Below are positions 1 to 7,975 of a DNA stretch of 19,861 nt, piece after piece. The position numbers and the translations under genes are program-made. Source of the DNA: DATMXT01 sp035560415. GTDB lineage: Bacteria; Bacillota; Clostridia; Oscillospirales; Feifaniaceae. Below the pieces are notes generated by a model that saw only the letters and a list, made by a program, of their open reading frames with translations, was not told the DNA's origin and searched no databases. Within the stretch, counting starts at the first letter, position 1, and the number at the start of each line of letters is the position of its first letter. The stretch lies in NCBI GenBank assembly GCA_035560415.1, contig DATMZG010000072.1, positions 1 to 19,861 on the forward strand, read 5' to 3'.

Positions 1-9
1 GATTTTTAC

Positions 10-41
10 TTGTCGACTTTTCCCCTCGGTTGTGCTATACT
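10..41 (+). promoter_or_regulatory. Extended -10 promoter of toxin locus 1
   Basis: An extended -10 (TG at 33-34, TATACT at 36-41) lies 45 bases before the start codon at 87. TTGTCG at 10-15 is 20 bases upstream of the -10, too far for a standard -35, so recognition probably rests on the TG extension or on an activator. Positions 10-57 align without gaps to 9813-9860 in front of the second toxin gene (36 of 48 identical), which supports a functional control region. Confidence 0.6.
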
Positions 42-43
42 TA

Positions 44-65
44 CATTAGAACAAATGTTCTAATG
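44..65. promoter_or_regulatory. Perfect palindromic operator, LexA/SOS-box-like
   Basis: Two perfect 10-base arms, CATTAGAACA and TGTTCTAATG, flank a 2-base centre. The core at 49-60 is GAAC-AAAT-GTTC, which fits the Gram-positive LexA (DinR/Cheo) box GAAC-N4-GTTC. It starts three bases after the -10 hexamer, so a bound repressor would cover the transcription start. Colicin genes are classically LexA-controlled, and the gene behind this site has a colicin-like tip. Control by LexA is inferred; another dimeric repressor could use the site. Confidence 0.6.
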
Positions 66-86
66 TATACTAAAGGAGGGGCATAT

Positions 87-1442
87 ATGATGGAATTTAA
101 CGAATGGTCGAAGAGGAAGAAAGAGCAGCAGGAATTTGCGATGTGGTCGAACAGCAAAGCGAGGGCGGCTCAGCCGGCAAGCTACGACCCGCCCTATATG
201 GGTGTCGGGGAGTCGCTCAGGCTTGGCATAGAGAGAACGCAGACCGCGCCAAAGACACCGCCGCAGCCGACACAGCAAACCCCGCCGCAAAGCCAAGCCC
301 TCTCGCGCCCGGCAGCAACGCCGCCCCCGCAGGCGAAGGCGCCTGTCACCCCGACGGGACAGGCTCTCCGCCTCGGCGAGCTGAGCGAGCCTCCGCAAAA
401 GCCCTTCACTTTTTCGAACAGCCCTAAAACCGAAATGCCCATAAATCGGTTTTCCGCCTACGACACCGCACTTCTTCCCGACTGGCAAGCCAAGAGCGGC
501 ATGACCCGAGACCCGGTGGAGGCGCCCGCATCGCAGGAAAACACCCTTGTACCGCCGCCGTTTGGGGCGTATACTAATAACTGGAATATCGAGGACATGG
601 ACGACGCCACACTGTCGCAGCTCATCGAGGATTACACCAATTACCGGAAAAACATTAAGGCGGGGCAGCCCGGAGGGACCTCAATTTTCGCGTCGCCCAG
701 ACCGCCCAAAATGAAGAATGCAACAGATCCCGCCCCCGATTTTGGCAGCGGCGGCAAGAGCCTATCAACGCTTTATGACACGGGGTTCGTGATTGGCAAC
801 ATGGCAAACCTGTATGACGAAGACTCGTACCTTGTGAACGGCAAAGAGCTGGTTGAAGAATCCATGAAGAGTCTTGCGGGAATTTTTGCGGCAAACGACA
901 CCCAGTTGATGGCGGTCGCCGAAGAGATGTTCGACCACTTTATAAACGGCAACGGGGACGATTACGAAAGTCCCATCCTCACGCAAAAAGTGCTGGAGCA
1001 TCCGTCCACGCAAAATTTCATCGACAAGACCATGGAAACCATTCAAAAGTATCTGCGCCGTGACGGCGGCGATCTGGCGGCCCTGAAGTCTGATGAAGAT
1101 TTTATTTTTAAAATGAACGGTATTGACGACCCAAATTTTAACACCGAGCCGGACCTTTTTGGCGGCCTGACCATCTGCCTGAACGGCACCTGGGGCTATA
1201 CGGTCGACATTGCGGATTATAAGTTTGACGGCAAGAATTACAGCGGCACCCTCCGGTACACGGTATACGACCATTTCGGGCTCGACGAGTTCGATATCTC
1301 GGGGAGAAATTGGTATAAGGGCGCCTACGCACCCTTTGCCGCCTGGTACGCGCTTCAGTACTATGAGGGCTGCGAAGGCAAATACAAGCCGTTTGTGACC
1401 TATATGAATTTTGAAGTGCCCTTCAGCGGCTCCATCGATTAA
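87..1442 (+). CDS. Polymorphic toxin with DUF3289/colicin Z-like C-terminal domain
   Basis: 451 aa from the ATG at 87; AAGGAGGGG lies 5 bases upstream, and an ATG at 90 is also possible. Residues 1-220 look disordered and are rich in Pro, Gln and Ala. They begin M-x-F-x-x-W-S-x-x-x-x and carry the 12-residue motif P-x-x-x-x-G-[EQ]-[SA]-L-R-L-G twice (36-47 and 86-97). Residues about 225-451 form the tip: a helical part with ESPILTQKVLEHPSTQNF, then YTVYDHFGLD, an aromatic segment (WYALQYYEG) and KYKPFVTYMNFEVPFSGS. This is the pattern I recall for DUF3289, also seen in the colicin Z C-terminus. No signal peptide or membrane helix is present, so export is unexplained. Two membrane-anchored proteins follow directly, as immunity genes would. 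The toxic reaction is not known to me. Family call moderately sure; toxin role inferred. Confidence 0.75.
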   Translation: MMEFNEWSKRKKEQQEFAMWSNSKARAAQPASYDPPYMGVGESLRLGIERTQTAPKTPPQPTQQTPPQSQALSRPAATPPPQAKAPVTPTGQALRLGELSEPPQKPFTFSNSPKTEMPINRFSAYDTALLPDWQAKSGMTRDPVEAPASQENTLVPPPFGAYTNNWNIEDMDDATLSQLIEDYTNYRKNIKAGQPGGTSIFASPRPPKMKNATDPAPDFGSGGKSLSTLYDTGFVIGNMANLYDEDSYLVNGKELVEESMKSLAGIFAANDTQLMAVAEEMFDHFINGNGDDYESPILTQKVLEHPSTQNFIDKTMETIQKYLRRDGGDLAALKSDEDFIFKMNGIDDPNFNTEPDLFGGLTICLNGTWGYTVDIADYKFDGKNYSGTLRYTVYDHFGLDEFDISGRNWYKGAYAPFAAWYALQYYEGCEGKYKPFVTYMNFEVPFSGSID

Positions 1443-1484
1443 AAAGCCGGAATACGGCAAAAACATTAGAGAGGCGGACTGTTC

Positions 1485-2102
1485 ATGCAAAAGCATATCG
1501 GGTTTAAAAAGTGGCTCCTCATCCTGGCCGCGGCCATCGTGCTTGTCGCCGCCGGCCTGTCGGCAAGGCGTGCCGCCGAGAGAAACGAGCTCACGCAAAG
1601 GCTGATGGCAGAGGAGATCTATATGTTTCAGGACACCTATATGTATCATGCATTTGCCAGAAATGTTTATGCGTATTATATGGTCTGCGAGCCCGTCAAC
1701 GACAAGGCAGAGCTGGTGGAAAAGCTGGAGCGGCTTATGGAGCAAAAAGAGGTCATTCAGGGCGCAAGAGACTATTACCGGGAAAATTTCGGGGACAAAT
1801 ACGGGTATGATGATCTCAACATTTATATTGATTTCTATGAACCGTCCAAGAAGTTTCCAATCGGCTGGCAGCCGCTGGAGGCCTATGATATGGTGGATTA
1901 TCCGGAAATAACCGAAAATCTGTTGGTGAGCGTCAAAGTCCCGTGGGACTCGGATTCTGTGGATGAACACACGTATTATTTCTGGTGGATGAGCGAGCCG
2001 AATCATGATATGACCTTTGATGTCTACAGACGTGAGACAAAAGAGGACGGGAACTTTGTTCTGATTCCAGAAGTGCGGGAACCCAAAAAGACGCCTGAAT
2101 AA
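1485..2102 (+). CDS. Membrane-anchored putative immunity protein, copy 1
   Basis: 205 aa, 42 bases after the toxin, with GAGAGGCGG as ribosome site. Residues 1-8 are basic (MQKHIGFKK). Residues 9-25 are one hydrophobic helix ending in SARRAAERNE, so the remaining ~175 residues probably face outside the cytoplasm on a signal anchor; there is no lipobox cysteine. The soluble part is acidic and aromatic, with repeated Tyr and Trp (YDDLNIYIDFYEP, IGWQPLEAYD). It does not match a family I can name. It is a close paralogue of the next gene. Position behind a toxin and duplication argue for immunity; an anchored outer domain would suit a toxin acting at the wall or membrane. Function inferred from context only. 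Confidence 0.7.
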   Translation: MQKHIGFKKWLLILAAAIVLVAAGLSARRAAERNELTQRLMAEEIYMFQDTYMYHAFARNVYAYYMVCEPVNDKAELVEKLERLMEQKEVIQGARDYYRENFGDKYGYDDLNIYIDFYEPSKKFPIGWQPLEAYDMVDYPEITENLLVSVKVPWDSDSVDEHTYYFWWMSEPNHDMTFDVYRRETKEDGNFVLIPEVREPKKTPE

Positions 2103-2157
2103 CTGTTCACCGTAAAAAGCCGGAACACGGCAAAATAACCAGAGAGGCGGACTGTTC

Positions 2158-2760
2158 ATGCAAAAGCGTATCGGATTCAAAAAGTGGCTCCTCATCCTTG
2201 CGGCGGCCATCGTGCTTGTTGCAGCCTCCCTGTCGGCAAGGCGTGCCGCCGAGAGAAACGAGCTCACGCAAAGCCTTAAGGCAGAGGAAATTTATATGTT
2301 TCAGGATACATATTTATTTCGAAACTACGATGCCGCCGGAAGCGTAGTTTATGCGTATTACATGGTCTGCGAGCCTGTGGACGACAAGGTCCAGATGGTA
2401 GAAAAGCTGGAGCGGCTTATGGCGCAAAAAGAGGTCATAGAGGGCGCAAGAGACTATTACCGGGAAAATTTCGGGGATAAGTACGGGTATGATGACCTCT
2501 ATATTTCAGTTAAATTTTACAAGCCGTCCAAGGAGTTTCCGATCGGCTGGCAGCCGCTGGAGGCCTATAGTATGTGGGATTATCCGGAAATAGGCGAAAA
2601 TCTGTTGGTGAGCGTCAATGTTCCGTGGGACGCCGACGCTGTGGATGAACACACATATGATTTCTGGAGATTAAACCCGCCGATTAATAATATGACACAT
2701 GACACCTACAGACGTGAGACAAAAGAGGACGGGAGCTTTATTCTGATTCCGGCAGATTAA
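2158..2760 (+). CDS. Membrane-anchored putative immunity protein, copy 2
   Basis: 200 aa, a paralogue of the preceding gene. The first 38 or so residues are almost identical, as are the central DYYRENFGDKYGYDDL segment and the C-terminal RRETKEDG segment. It differs most around residues 50-60 (LFRNYDAAGSVV replaces MYHAFARNV) and in the WRLNPPINN region, where binding specificity could sit. The spacer before the gene is duplicated too, including the small GCCG/CGGC hairpin and the ribosome site. It probably arose by tandem duplication followed by drift. It may protect against a variant of the same toxin family, but that is inference. Confidence 0.7.
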   Translation: MQKRIGFKKWLLILAAAIVLVAASLSARRAAERNELTQSLKAEEIYMFQDTYLFRNYDAAGSVVYAYYMVCEPVDDKVQMVEKLERLMAQKEVIEGARDYYRENFGDKYGYDDLYISVKFYKPSKEFPIGWQPLEAYSMWDYPEIGENLLVSVNVPWDADAVDEHTYDFWRLNPPINNMTHDTYRRETKEDGSFILIPAD

Positions 2761-2791
2761 GAATCATGGAACCCATCTGACCGTTTGAAGA

Positions 2792-2811
2792 GACAAATGT
2801 TCCGCCCCCTA
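2792..2811 (+). repeat. Degenerate copy of the dispersed GACAAATG-CCG-CCC motif
   Basis: AGACAAATGTTCCGCCCCCT lies between the second immunity gene and the 3' end of the convergent cyclase gene. It resembles the exact copies near 14667, 15074 and 17720 (GACAAATGAACCGTCCC). No terminator is visible in this 63-base gap. Confidence 0.5.
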
Positions 2812-2823
2812 TCTTGCCCCCCC

Positions 2824-4419
2824 CTACACCACAACCCGATTCCTGCCCCCGCTTTTGGCCAAATACAAATTGTTGTCGGCCGTTTTAATCAGCTCGTCCC
2901 GTTTCATGCCGGCGGCGGCGCAGTGGGCCGCGCCGACGCTGACGGTCAGGTTGCCGCCCGGCTGCCGCTCCTGAAACGGAAAGTCGTAGTGCTCGACGGT
3001 TTTGCGGATTTTCTCGGCGGCCACTTTAATTCCCTCCTGAGACGTCTGGCAGCAGATGACCGCGAACTCCTCGCCGCCGTACCGGCACAGCACATCGGTC
3101 GGAAACAGCACCTCCCTGACAATCATGACGATGGTCTGCAAGAGCTCGTCCCCGGCCAGATGGCCGTTGGTGTCGTTGTAGATTTTAAAATAGTCGATGT
3201 CGAACATGATGAGCCCGAAGTTGCTGACGTTTTTGCCCTCGCGGCCGTAGGCCTGCTGCCGGTCGACGAGGTCGATCTCCTGCTGAAGCCGTTCGTCGAA
3301 GAAATACCGGTTGTAGGACTGGGTCAGCCAGTCCTTGGTCGCAAGGCTTTGCAGCTGCTCGTTGAGCTGCATAACCGCCGCCAGACTCTGTTTGTGCTCC
3401 GTGATGTCCCGCTTGATGATGATGGTGCCGACATGGGCGCCGCCCACGAAAATGGGCGTGATTTCAGTCAGATAGTAAGTGACGTCGCCTGCGGTCGGCA
3501 GGGGCATTTCAAAGCTGACTTTTTTTTGGCCGCGCACGGCGCTGTCCAGCGTGTCCATAAACCGCGCCGCGTCGCTCTCAAGGTAATTCTCGCGGACAAT
3601 CGCCTCGATGCCGGCCTTTCGCGACACGCCTTTAAAACTTTTCACAAAGGACTGGTTGTAGTCAATGACCTCCAAATCCTCATTGATGACGGCGTAGCAG
3701 TCCGAAATGAGGTCGACGACCGTCTTTAAGGCGATGGGCACGACGTTGAGAAAGTCGAATTTGACGGACGCCAGAATGAAAAAGCTGATGGTTACGGCAA
3801 AGACGATGTTCTCGACCGCCGTCGACCAGTTGAAAATTTTGAAGGTGCTGACCGCGTCAATGACCAGCGAGATTGTGATGCCGATGCAGATGAGCAGGGA
3901 CTGCTTGGAAAAAACGCCGTAGCTCTTCATGGAGAAGGCGATGAGGTAGGCAAGTCCCGCCGCGATGCACAGATAGGAGTAAATGGTGTGCACCGTGAAA
4001 TAGACGCCGAAAACCTGCTCGGAGGGGATGAGGCTGAACGTCGTATAAAACAGGTGGTGGCTCCCGTTTGTCAGCAGCACAATGACCGAGCTTGCCGGGA
4101 CGACGAGCAGCAGCGCGTGTGTGAAGCCGAATTTAATTTTGGTGCGGGCGAAGATGAGGCCGGTGAACAAAATTGAGACCGCGACGAAAATGGCGCCCAA
4201 AAAGTAGAGCCGCTCGCATACCGCCCGGAGCCACGGCACATCCTCGAAGCCCATATAGAGCAGCACCGCGACATTCCACAGCAGAATGCTGCCCGTGACG
4301 GCCAGTACGGCATAGTGAATTTGCTTTTTGTGGGTCCTTTTGAGCACTTGAATGAGAAAATATAGCGCCACAAGTGTGGATAAGACAAGCAGTACTTCGA
4401 TGATGTCGACGTTGTCCAA
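2824..4419 (-). CDS. 7TM-PAS-GGDEF diguanylate cyclase
   Basis: 531 aa. It should make cyclic di-GMP from two GTP at the inner face of the membrane. Residues 1-225 are seven hydrophobic helices of the histidine-kinase 7TM sensor type; 230-345 are a PAS domain ending in the usual DITEHKQ; 355-531 are GGDEF. The metal and substrate segment DIDYFKIYNDTNGHLAGDELL and the active motif RYGGEEF (GGEEF at 448-452) are intact. The inhibitory I-site, RxxD five residues before GGEEF, reads FPTD, so feedback inhibition by product is probably lost. The start is TTG at 4419 with AAGGGGGG 9 bases upstream; no better in-frame start is visible. The gene stands alone and converges on the immunity genes. Confidence 0.9.
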   Translation of the reverse strand: MDNVDIIEVLLVLSTLVALYFLIQVLKRTHKKQIHYAVLAVTGSILLWNVAVLLYMGFEDVPWLRAVCERLYFLGAIFVAVSILFTGLIFARTKIKFGFTHALLLVVPASSVIVLLTNGSHHLFYTTFSLIPSEQVFGVYFTVHTIYSYLCIAAGLAYLIAFSMKSYGVFSKQSLLICIGITISLVIDAVSTFKIFNWSTAVENIVFAVTISFFILASVKFDFLNVVPIALKTVVDLISDCYAVINEDLEVIDYNQSFVKSFKGVSRKAGIEAIVRENYLESDAARFMDTLDSAVRGQKKVSFEMPLPTAGDVTYYLTEITPIFVGGAHVGTIIIKRDITEHKQSLAAVMQLNEQLQSLATKDWLTQSYNRYFFDERLQQEIDLVDRQQAYGREGKNVSNFGLIMFDIDYFKIYNDTNGHLAGDELLQTIVMIVREVLFPTDVLCRYGGEEFAVICCQTSQEGIKVAAEKIRKTVEHYDFPFQERQPGGNLTVSVGAAHCAAAGMKRDELIKTADNNLYLAKSGGRNRVVV

Positions 4420-4787
4420 GCAATTGATCCCCCCTTGTGCTTTGTTTATATATTCGTATTTGAGATGTATCCGATATAAAAAACATCAAAAAAATGCAGT
4501 GACCCGCCGTGGGGCGCCCCTGTCTGAAAAGGGCTGAAATTTTTATTTTTTTGTCGTTTTAAAAGACGTCCGCATTTAATTTATCACAAAGGTGAGCGGG
4601 TGTTCAATGCAAAAAAGCACATATCAAAAAAAGTCGTAAAATCTCTCGGCCCCTGCGGGCAATCAGCGCATTTCAAGGGATAAATATGTCATCGTCCGTT
4701 TTTGCGGACTGCGCGGCGGCGCGCTCCGGGCGAATAAAAGCCCCGGCGCAGGCAAACAGTATGGAAAAGAAAAGTGGGGGGCAGGAC
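4420..4787. other. Gene-poor spacer between divergent cyclase and membrane-protein genes
   Basis: This should hold the promoters of two divergent genes. I see AT-rich stretches near 4440-4500 and 4540-4600 but no promoter I would call with confidence. The last ~100 bases (4686-4787) are open in frame with the following gene and could be an N-terminal extension of it. Confidence 0.4.
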
Positions 4788-5540
4788 ATGCAGAGCTGGA
4801 ATATTACGGTAAACGGCGAGGCGCACGAAATTGTTTTTGAGCGGTACAGGCTGGCCGCCGGCAGGGCCGAGCTTCGCATTGACGGCGAGTCCGGCATATC
4901 GCTGCTGCCGCTCATTGTCAAAAAAGTCGGCATGTTCTACCCGTTTGAAGTGGGGGACAGCGAGCTCATTTTAAAACTCACGTTAAACGGCAAACCGGCG
5001 GGGCTTGCGCAGGACGGGGTCTATCTTGACACGGGGCTGCCTTTGGAGCAGGCGGCGGCCCGCGCCTTTGCCGAGGCCTCGCAGGGCCAAAGCCCCGCGG
5101 CGGGGCAGGACAGGGGAGGCATGGGCTCGTTTTTGACCGTGGTCGTGCTCACTTTCGTCAACCTCGGGCTGACCCTGATAAACGCCTCTGTCTCCTTCCC
5201 GTTTTCGGCCATGACCCCCTCCATCATTGCGGCCTTTGCGGTGTACAGCTACTGGCAGACCGGCTCGGTCGGGACACTGGTCTTCGGCGTCGGCGCCGCC
5301 CTCATTTTCGCCGCGGCCTACGCCGTGCTCTGGTTTCTGGCGCGCAGTCGCACATGGCCTGTCATGGCCGCCCTCGTCCTCATGGTGCTCGACACGGCAG
5401 TCCTGCTCTTTTTCGCAATGGACGACTTCGCCTACTACATCGTCGACCTTGCGTTTCACGGCTGGGTCGTCTGGTCGCTCGCAAGGCTCTGGAACCTGCG
5501 CAGGAAAAGCGCCGCGGAGGAGGAGGCGCCCGCCGTATAA
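4788..5540 (+). CDS. Five-helix membrane protein with N-terminal soluble domain
   Basis: 250 aa from the ATG at 4788. In-frame starts at 4761 and 4686 exist, but that extension looks non-coding and none of the three has a convincing ribosome site. Residues 1-85 are a compact, probably beta-rich domain (WNITVNGEAHEIVFERYRLA, then AELRIDGES). A Gly/Gln/Ala linker follows, then about five hydrophobic helices from residue ~115 to ~235. The C-terminus is charged (RRKSAAEEEAPAV). I do not recognise the family; no catalytic motif is visible. It ends at a shared bidirectional terminator facing the chemotaxis gene. Function unknown. Confidence 0.75.
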   Translation: MQSWNITVNGEAHEIVFERYRLAAGRAELRIDGESGISLLPLIVKKVGMFYPFEVGDSELILKLTLNGKPAGLAQDGVYLDTGLPLEQAAARAFAEASQGQSPAAGQDRGGMGSFLTVVVLTFVNLGLTLINASVSFPFSAMTPSIIAAFAVYSYWQTGSVGTLVFGVGAALIFAAAYAVLWFLARSRTWPVMAALVLMVLDTAVLLFFAMDDFAYYIVDLAFHGWVVWSLARLWNLRRKSAAEEEAPAV

Positions 5541-5555
5541 GCCATGGCGTATATA

Positions 5556-5582
5556 AAAGGCGCCCTTGCGGGCGCCTTTTTT
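5556..5582. terminator. Bidirectional rho-independent terminator
   Basis: Perfect stem GGCGCCC (5559-5565), loop TTGC, GGGCGCC (5570-5576). It is flanked by AAAA on the left and TTTTTT on the right, so it can stop both convergent genes. Confidence 0.9.
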
Positions 5583-5588
5583 GCGTCT

Positions 5589-7658
5589 TTAATATTTTCC
5601 AAGCAAGATGGAGACTTCGGACTTCGGTTTTGCGGGCGGCCCCGATGGTAGGGGCTGGGGCATGGGCGCGTGATGCGCCGTGTTTACGGCAAGCTTGAAT
5701 TTCCCGACTTCGCGGGAGAGCATGGCGGCCTGCGCCGACATCTCCTCGCTTGTGGCCGAGTTCTCCTCGGCCGTGGCGGCGTTTGTCTGCACGACAGAGG
5801 AGATCATCGTGAGCCCGTCCCGAATCTGCTCAATGGCGCCGGCCTGCGCGGCCGAGGCCTGCTCGATTTTTTCAAAGCTTGCGACCATTTCTTTGGCGCT
5901 GTCGCCGATGTCTTTGAGAATTCCGGCCGTCCGGGCTGTCAGCCCGGTGCCGCTCTTGACGTCCTCGACCGAGCGCAAAATGAGGTTGGCCGTCTCCTTG
6001 GCGGCCTCGCCCGACTTTGCGGCCAGCGACCGCACCTCCTCGGCCACGACCGCAAAGCCCTTGCCGGCGCTGCCGGCTCTTGCCGCCTCAATGGCGGCGT
6101 TTAAAGCCAGAATATTGGTCTGGAACGCGATGTCCTCAATGACTTTCGTGATGTTGGCAATCTGGCCCGACGAGCTCTCAACCCGCGACATGGCGGCCGT
6201 CAGCTGCCGCATCTGCTCGTTTCCGGCCGCGACCGCCTCGCTCGACTGCCGCGCGATTTCGGCGGCCCCGACGACGGTGGCCGAGTTTTCGCCGGCCTGC
6301 CCGGCGACTTTTTCAATGGAGGCCGAGAGCTGCTCAATGGAGGCCGCCTGCTCGGTCGAGCCCGTCGCAAGCTCCTGCGCGCCGGCCGCCACCTGCTCCG
6401 AGCCGGTGGAGACCTGCCCGGCCGCGGCGTTGATGGTCGAGAGGGTGGCGTTTAAGGAGGCGGCGATGTTCTCAATCGAGTGCTTGATGGGTAAAAAGTC
6501 GCCCAAGTAGTCGAGGTCGACTTGCACTTGCATGTCGCCCTTCGACATCTGCTCAAGCTTTTCCGAAATATCGTTTATGTAGCTTTGCAGCGCCGCGACG
6601 GTGGCGCGAAAGGCGTCGGCCAGCTCCCCGAACTCGTCCTTAGAGCGGTGGGCGATTTGCAGCCCGAGGTTGCCGCGGGACATCTCCCCGGCCGCCTGCG
6701 AAATGCCGGCGAGCGGGCGCGAAATTTTCTTGCGCATATAAAAGACCAGCACGAGGTTGACGAGGACGACCATCACGACCTCAATGGCGGCGGAGGACAA
6801 AATTGTGCGTTTGCTCATGGCCTCAATGGCCGAGAGGGGAATGCCGGCGAAATAGACGCCGATGGCGGCCCCCGCCGTGTCCAAAATCGGCGCGTAGGCC
6901 GTGGCGTAGGGGGCGCCCAGAATGTCGGCCTGCCCCATGTACAGCGTGCGCTCCTCGAGCACGATTTTGGCGATTGCGGGGTCGAGCTGGGTACCGACAA
7001 CCCGCTCGCCGTTTTGCATAATCGTGGTGTTGGCCCGCACGTCCCCGATGAAAATCGTGAACTCATTGCCGGTCATGCTTTTCAGCTTGTCCGCAAAGTC
7101 GGGGTTGACGAGCGAGTACCCGGTCGAGACCGCGCCGATGATCTGCCCGGCTGCGTTTTTGATGGGCGCGCCGGTCCGAATGCTCAGCGGAATCTCGGTG
7201 CCGAGGTCGGTGTGGGTCGTCGCCTCGCCCGCAAGGGCCTGCGAAACGTTCTTTTGTCCGGCGACGGAGTCCCCGGCCTTGTCGCTGTGGGTGCGCGCAA
7301 TCACGTTCCCGAGAGCGTCTGTCACCGTCACGAAGTCCACGTCAAACCCCATGTCGCCGACCGCCTGACCGGCGGCCGCCCGCACGGCGGCGGCGTTCCC
7401 GCCCTCGACGGCGCCGACGAGCAAGTCATACCCGGCGAGACTCTCGGCGGCCTTCTTGGAGTCCACCCGGAAGTCCTCCACGACCGAGTCGAGGGTGACA
7501 AGCGCCTTCTCGCTGCGCTCGGTGTTGATCTCCCCGATGACGTCCTGATAGCTGCCGGAGACGTAGTAGACCGAGACGGTGCCGACGGCGATGATGGCGC
7601 AGGCCGTAAACAGGGACAGCTTTGTGCCGATGCGTTTGAACAGTCTGATTTTCTTCAT
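5589..7658 (-). CDS. Methyl-accepting chemotaxis protein, Cache-HAMP-MCP
   Basis: 689 aa. It should bind a ligand outside the cell and control CheA/CheW at the inner face of the membrane. Helix 1 spans ~14-33. The outer domain, ~35-285, is a double or fused Cache type (DVDFVTVTDALGNVIARTH, then GAVSTGYSL, then ATAYAPILDTAGAAIGVYFAGIP). Helix 2 spans ~287-307, HAMP ~308-361, and the signalling coiled coil runs to ~660. The conserved hairpin tip EDIAFQTNILALNAAIEAAR is at ~508-527. No CheR-binding pentapeptide is at the end (SILLGKY). The ATG at 7658 has GGAGGG 6 bases upstream. A sigma-D promoter lies upstream. The ligand is unknown. Confidence 0.95.
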   Translation of the reverse strand: MKKIRLFKRIGTKLSLFTACAIIAVGTVSVYYVSGSYQDVIGEINTERSEKALVTLDSVVEDFRVDSKKAAESLAGYDLLVGAVEGGNAAAVRAAAGQAVGDMGFDVDFVTVTDALGNVIARTHSDKAGDSVAGQKNVSQALAGEATTHTDLGTEIPLSIRTGAPIKNAAGQIIGAVSTGYSLVNPDFADKLKSMTGNEFTIFIGDVRANTTIMQNGERVVGTQLDPAIAKIVLEERTLYMGQADILGAPYATAYAPILDTAGAAIGVYFAGIPLSAIEAMSKRTILSSAAIEVVMVVLVNLVLVFYMRKKISRPLAGISQAAGEMSRGNLGLQIAHRSKDEFGELADAFRATVAALQSYINDISEKLEQMSKGDMQVQVDLDYLGDFLPIKHSIENIAASLNATLSTINAAAGQVSTGSEQVAAGAQELATGSTEQAASIEQLSASIEKVAGQAGENSATVVGAAEIARQSSEAVAAGNEQMRQLTAAMSRVESSSGQIANITKVIEDIAFQTNILALNAAIEAARAGSAGKGFAVVAEEVRSLAAKSGEAAKETANLILRSVEDVKSGTGLTARTAGILKDIGDSAKEMVASFEKIEQASAAQAGAIEQIRDGLTMISSVVQTNAATAEENSATSEEMSAQAAMLSREVGKFKLAVNTAHHAPMPQPLPSGPPAKPKSEVSILLGKY

Positions 7659-7696
7659 GGGTATCCCTCCGCGGATTTTTTTGTTGATGACTTATA

Positions 7697-7723
7697 ATAT
7701 CGGCACTTCTCCCAGAAACTTGA
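7697..7723 (-). promoter_or_regulatory. Sigma-D/FliA (sigma-28) promoter
   Basis: Read on the minus strand, TCAAGTTT (7723-7716), an 11-base spacer and GCCGATAT (7704-7697). The sigma-28 consensus is TAAAGTTT-N11-GCCGATAA, so 14 of 16 positions match with exact spacing. It lies 38 bases upstream of the chemotaxis start codon and implies co-expression with flagellar genes. Confidence 0.85.
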
Positions 7724-7910
7724 TAGGCTTTGCGAAAAGATGACAAAACATTCTTAAATTTTTATCTCTTGTGAATACTGTAGGGTTACAGCCGAATGCG
7801 TGCAAATGTGCCGGGCATATGGCCACAAGCCGTCAACCCGCCCGCCGCCCTCAGAAATGAAACATTATTCAAATGAGCTCATTTTATTGCTGCTTTTATC
7901 CTCCTGCCGG

Positions 7911-7939
7911 TTGACAGCGGCCCCCGCCGGGGCTACAAT
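7911..7939 (+). promoter_or_regulatory. Sigma-A promoter of the deacetylase pair
   Basis: TTGACA (7911-7916), a 17-base spacer and TACAAT (7934-7939). The -35 is perfect and the -10 has one mismatch. It is 36 bases before the first deacetylase start. The spacer contains the CCCCCGCCGGGG run. The rest of the 317-base gap from 7659 holds only this and the sigma-D promoter. Confidence 0.85.
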
Positions 7940-7975
7940 ATCCATAATACGCCAAAGGATAAAAAAGGAAGGGTG

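Larger units (their letters stand above)
1441..2760 (+). repeat. Tandem duplication of immunity gene plus leader (unit ~660 bp)
   Basis: Unit 1 begins at 1441 and unit 2 at 2114, both with AAAAAGCCGGAA. Both leaders carry the GCCG/CGGC hairpin and AGAGGCGGACTGTTC-ATG. The start codons are 673 bases apart. The units are near-identical at the 5' end and in the middle and diverge in two internal patches, so the duplication is not brand new. Confidence 0.8.

Noticed and set aside
10..41. TTGTCG as a normal -35 of toxin promoter 1
   Set aside because: The spacer would be 20 bases; the extended -10 explains the site better.
765..2267. 500-residue open frame on the minus strand across toxin 1 and the immunity genes
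   Set aside because: It lies opposite three plus-strand genes with good ribosome sites, has no ribosome site of its own, and its product matches nothing; a GC-rich shadow.
2785..3729. 314-residue plus-strand open frame opposite the cyclase
   Set aside because: The complement encodes GGDEF and PAS motifs; the plus-strand product is low-complexity and unrecognisable.
4686..4787. N-terminal extension of the five-helix membrane protein
   Set aside because: The extra residues are low-complexity and join the domain poorly; the ATG at 4788 begins directly at the folded domain. Not excluded, as no start has a strong ribosome site.
6522..7697. 391-residue plus-strand open frame opposite the chemotaxis gene
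   Set aside because: The minus-strand product has clear Cache, HAMP and MCP motifs; this frame is its complement.
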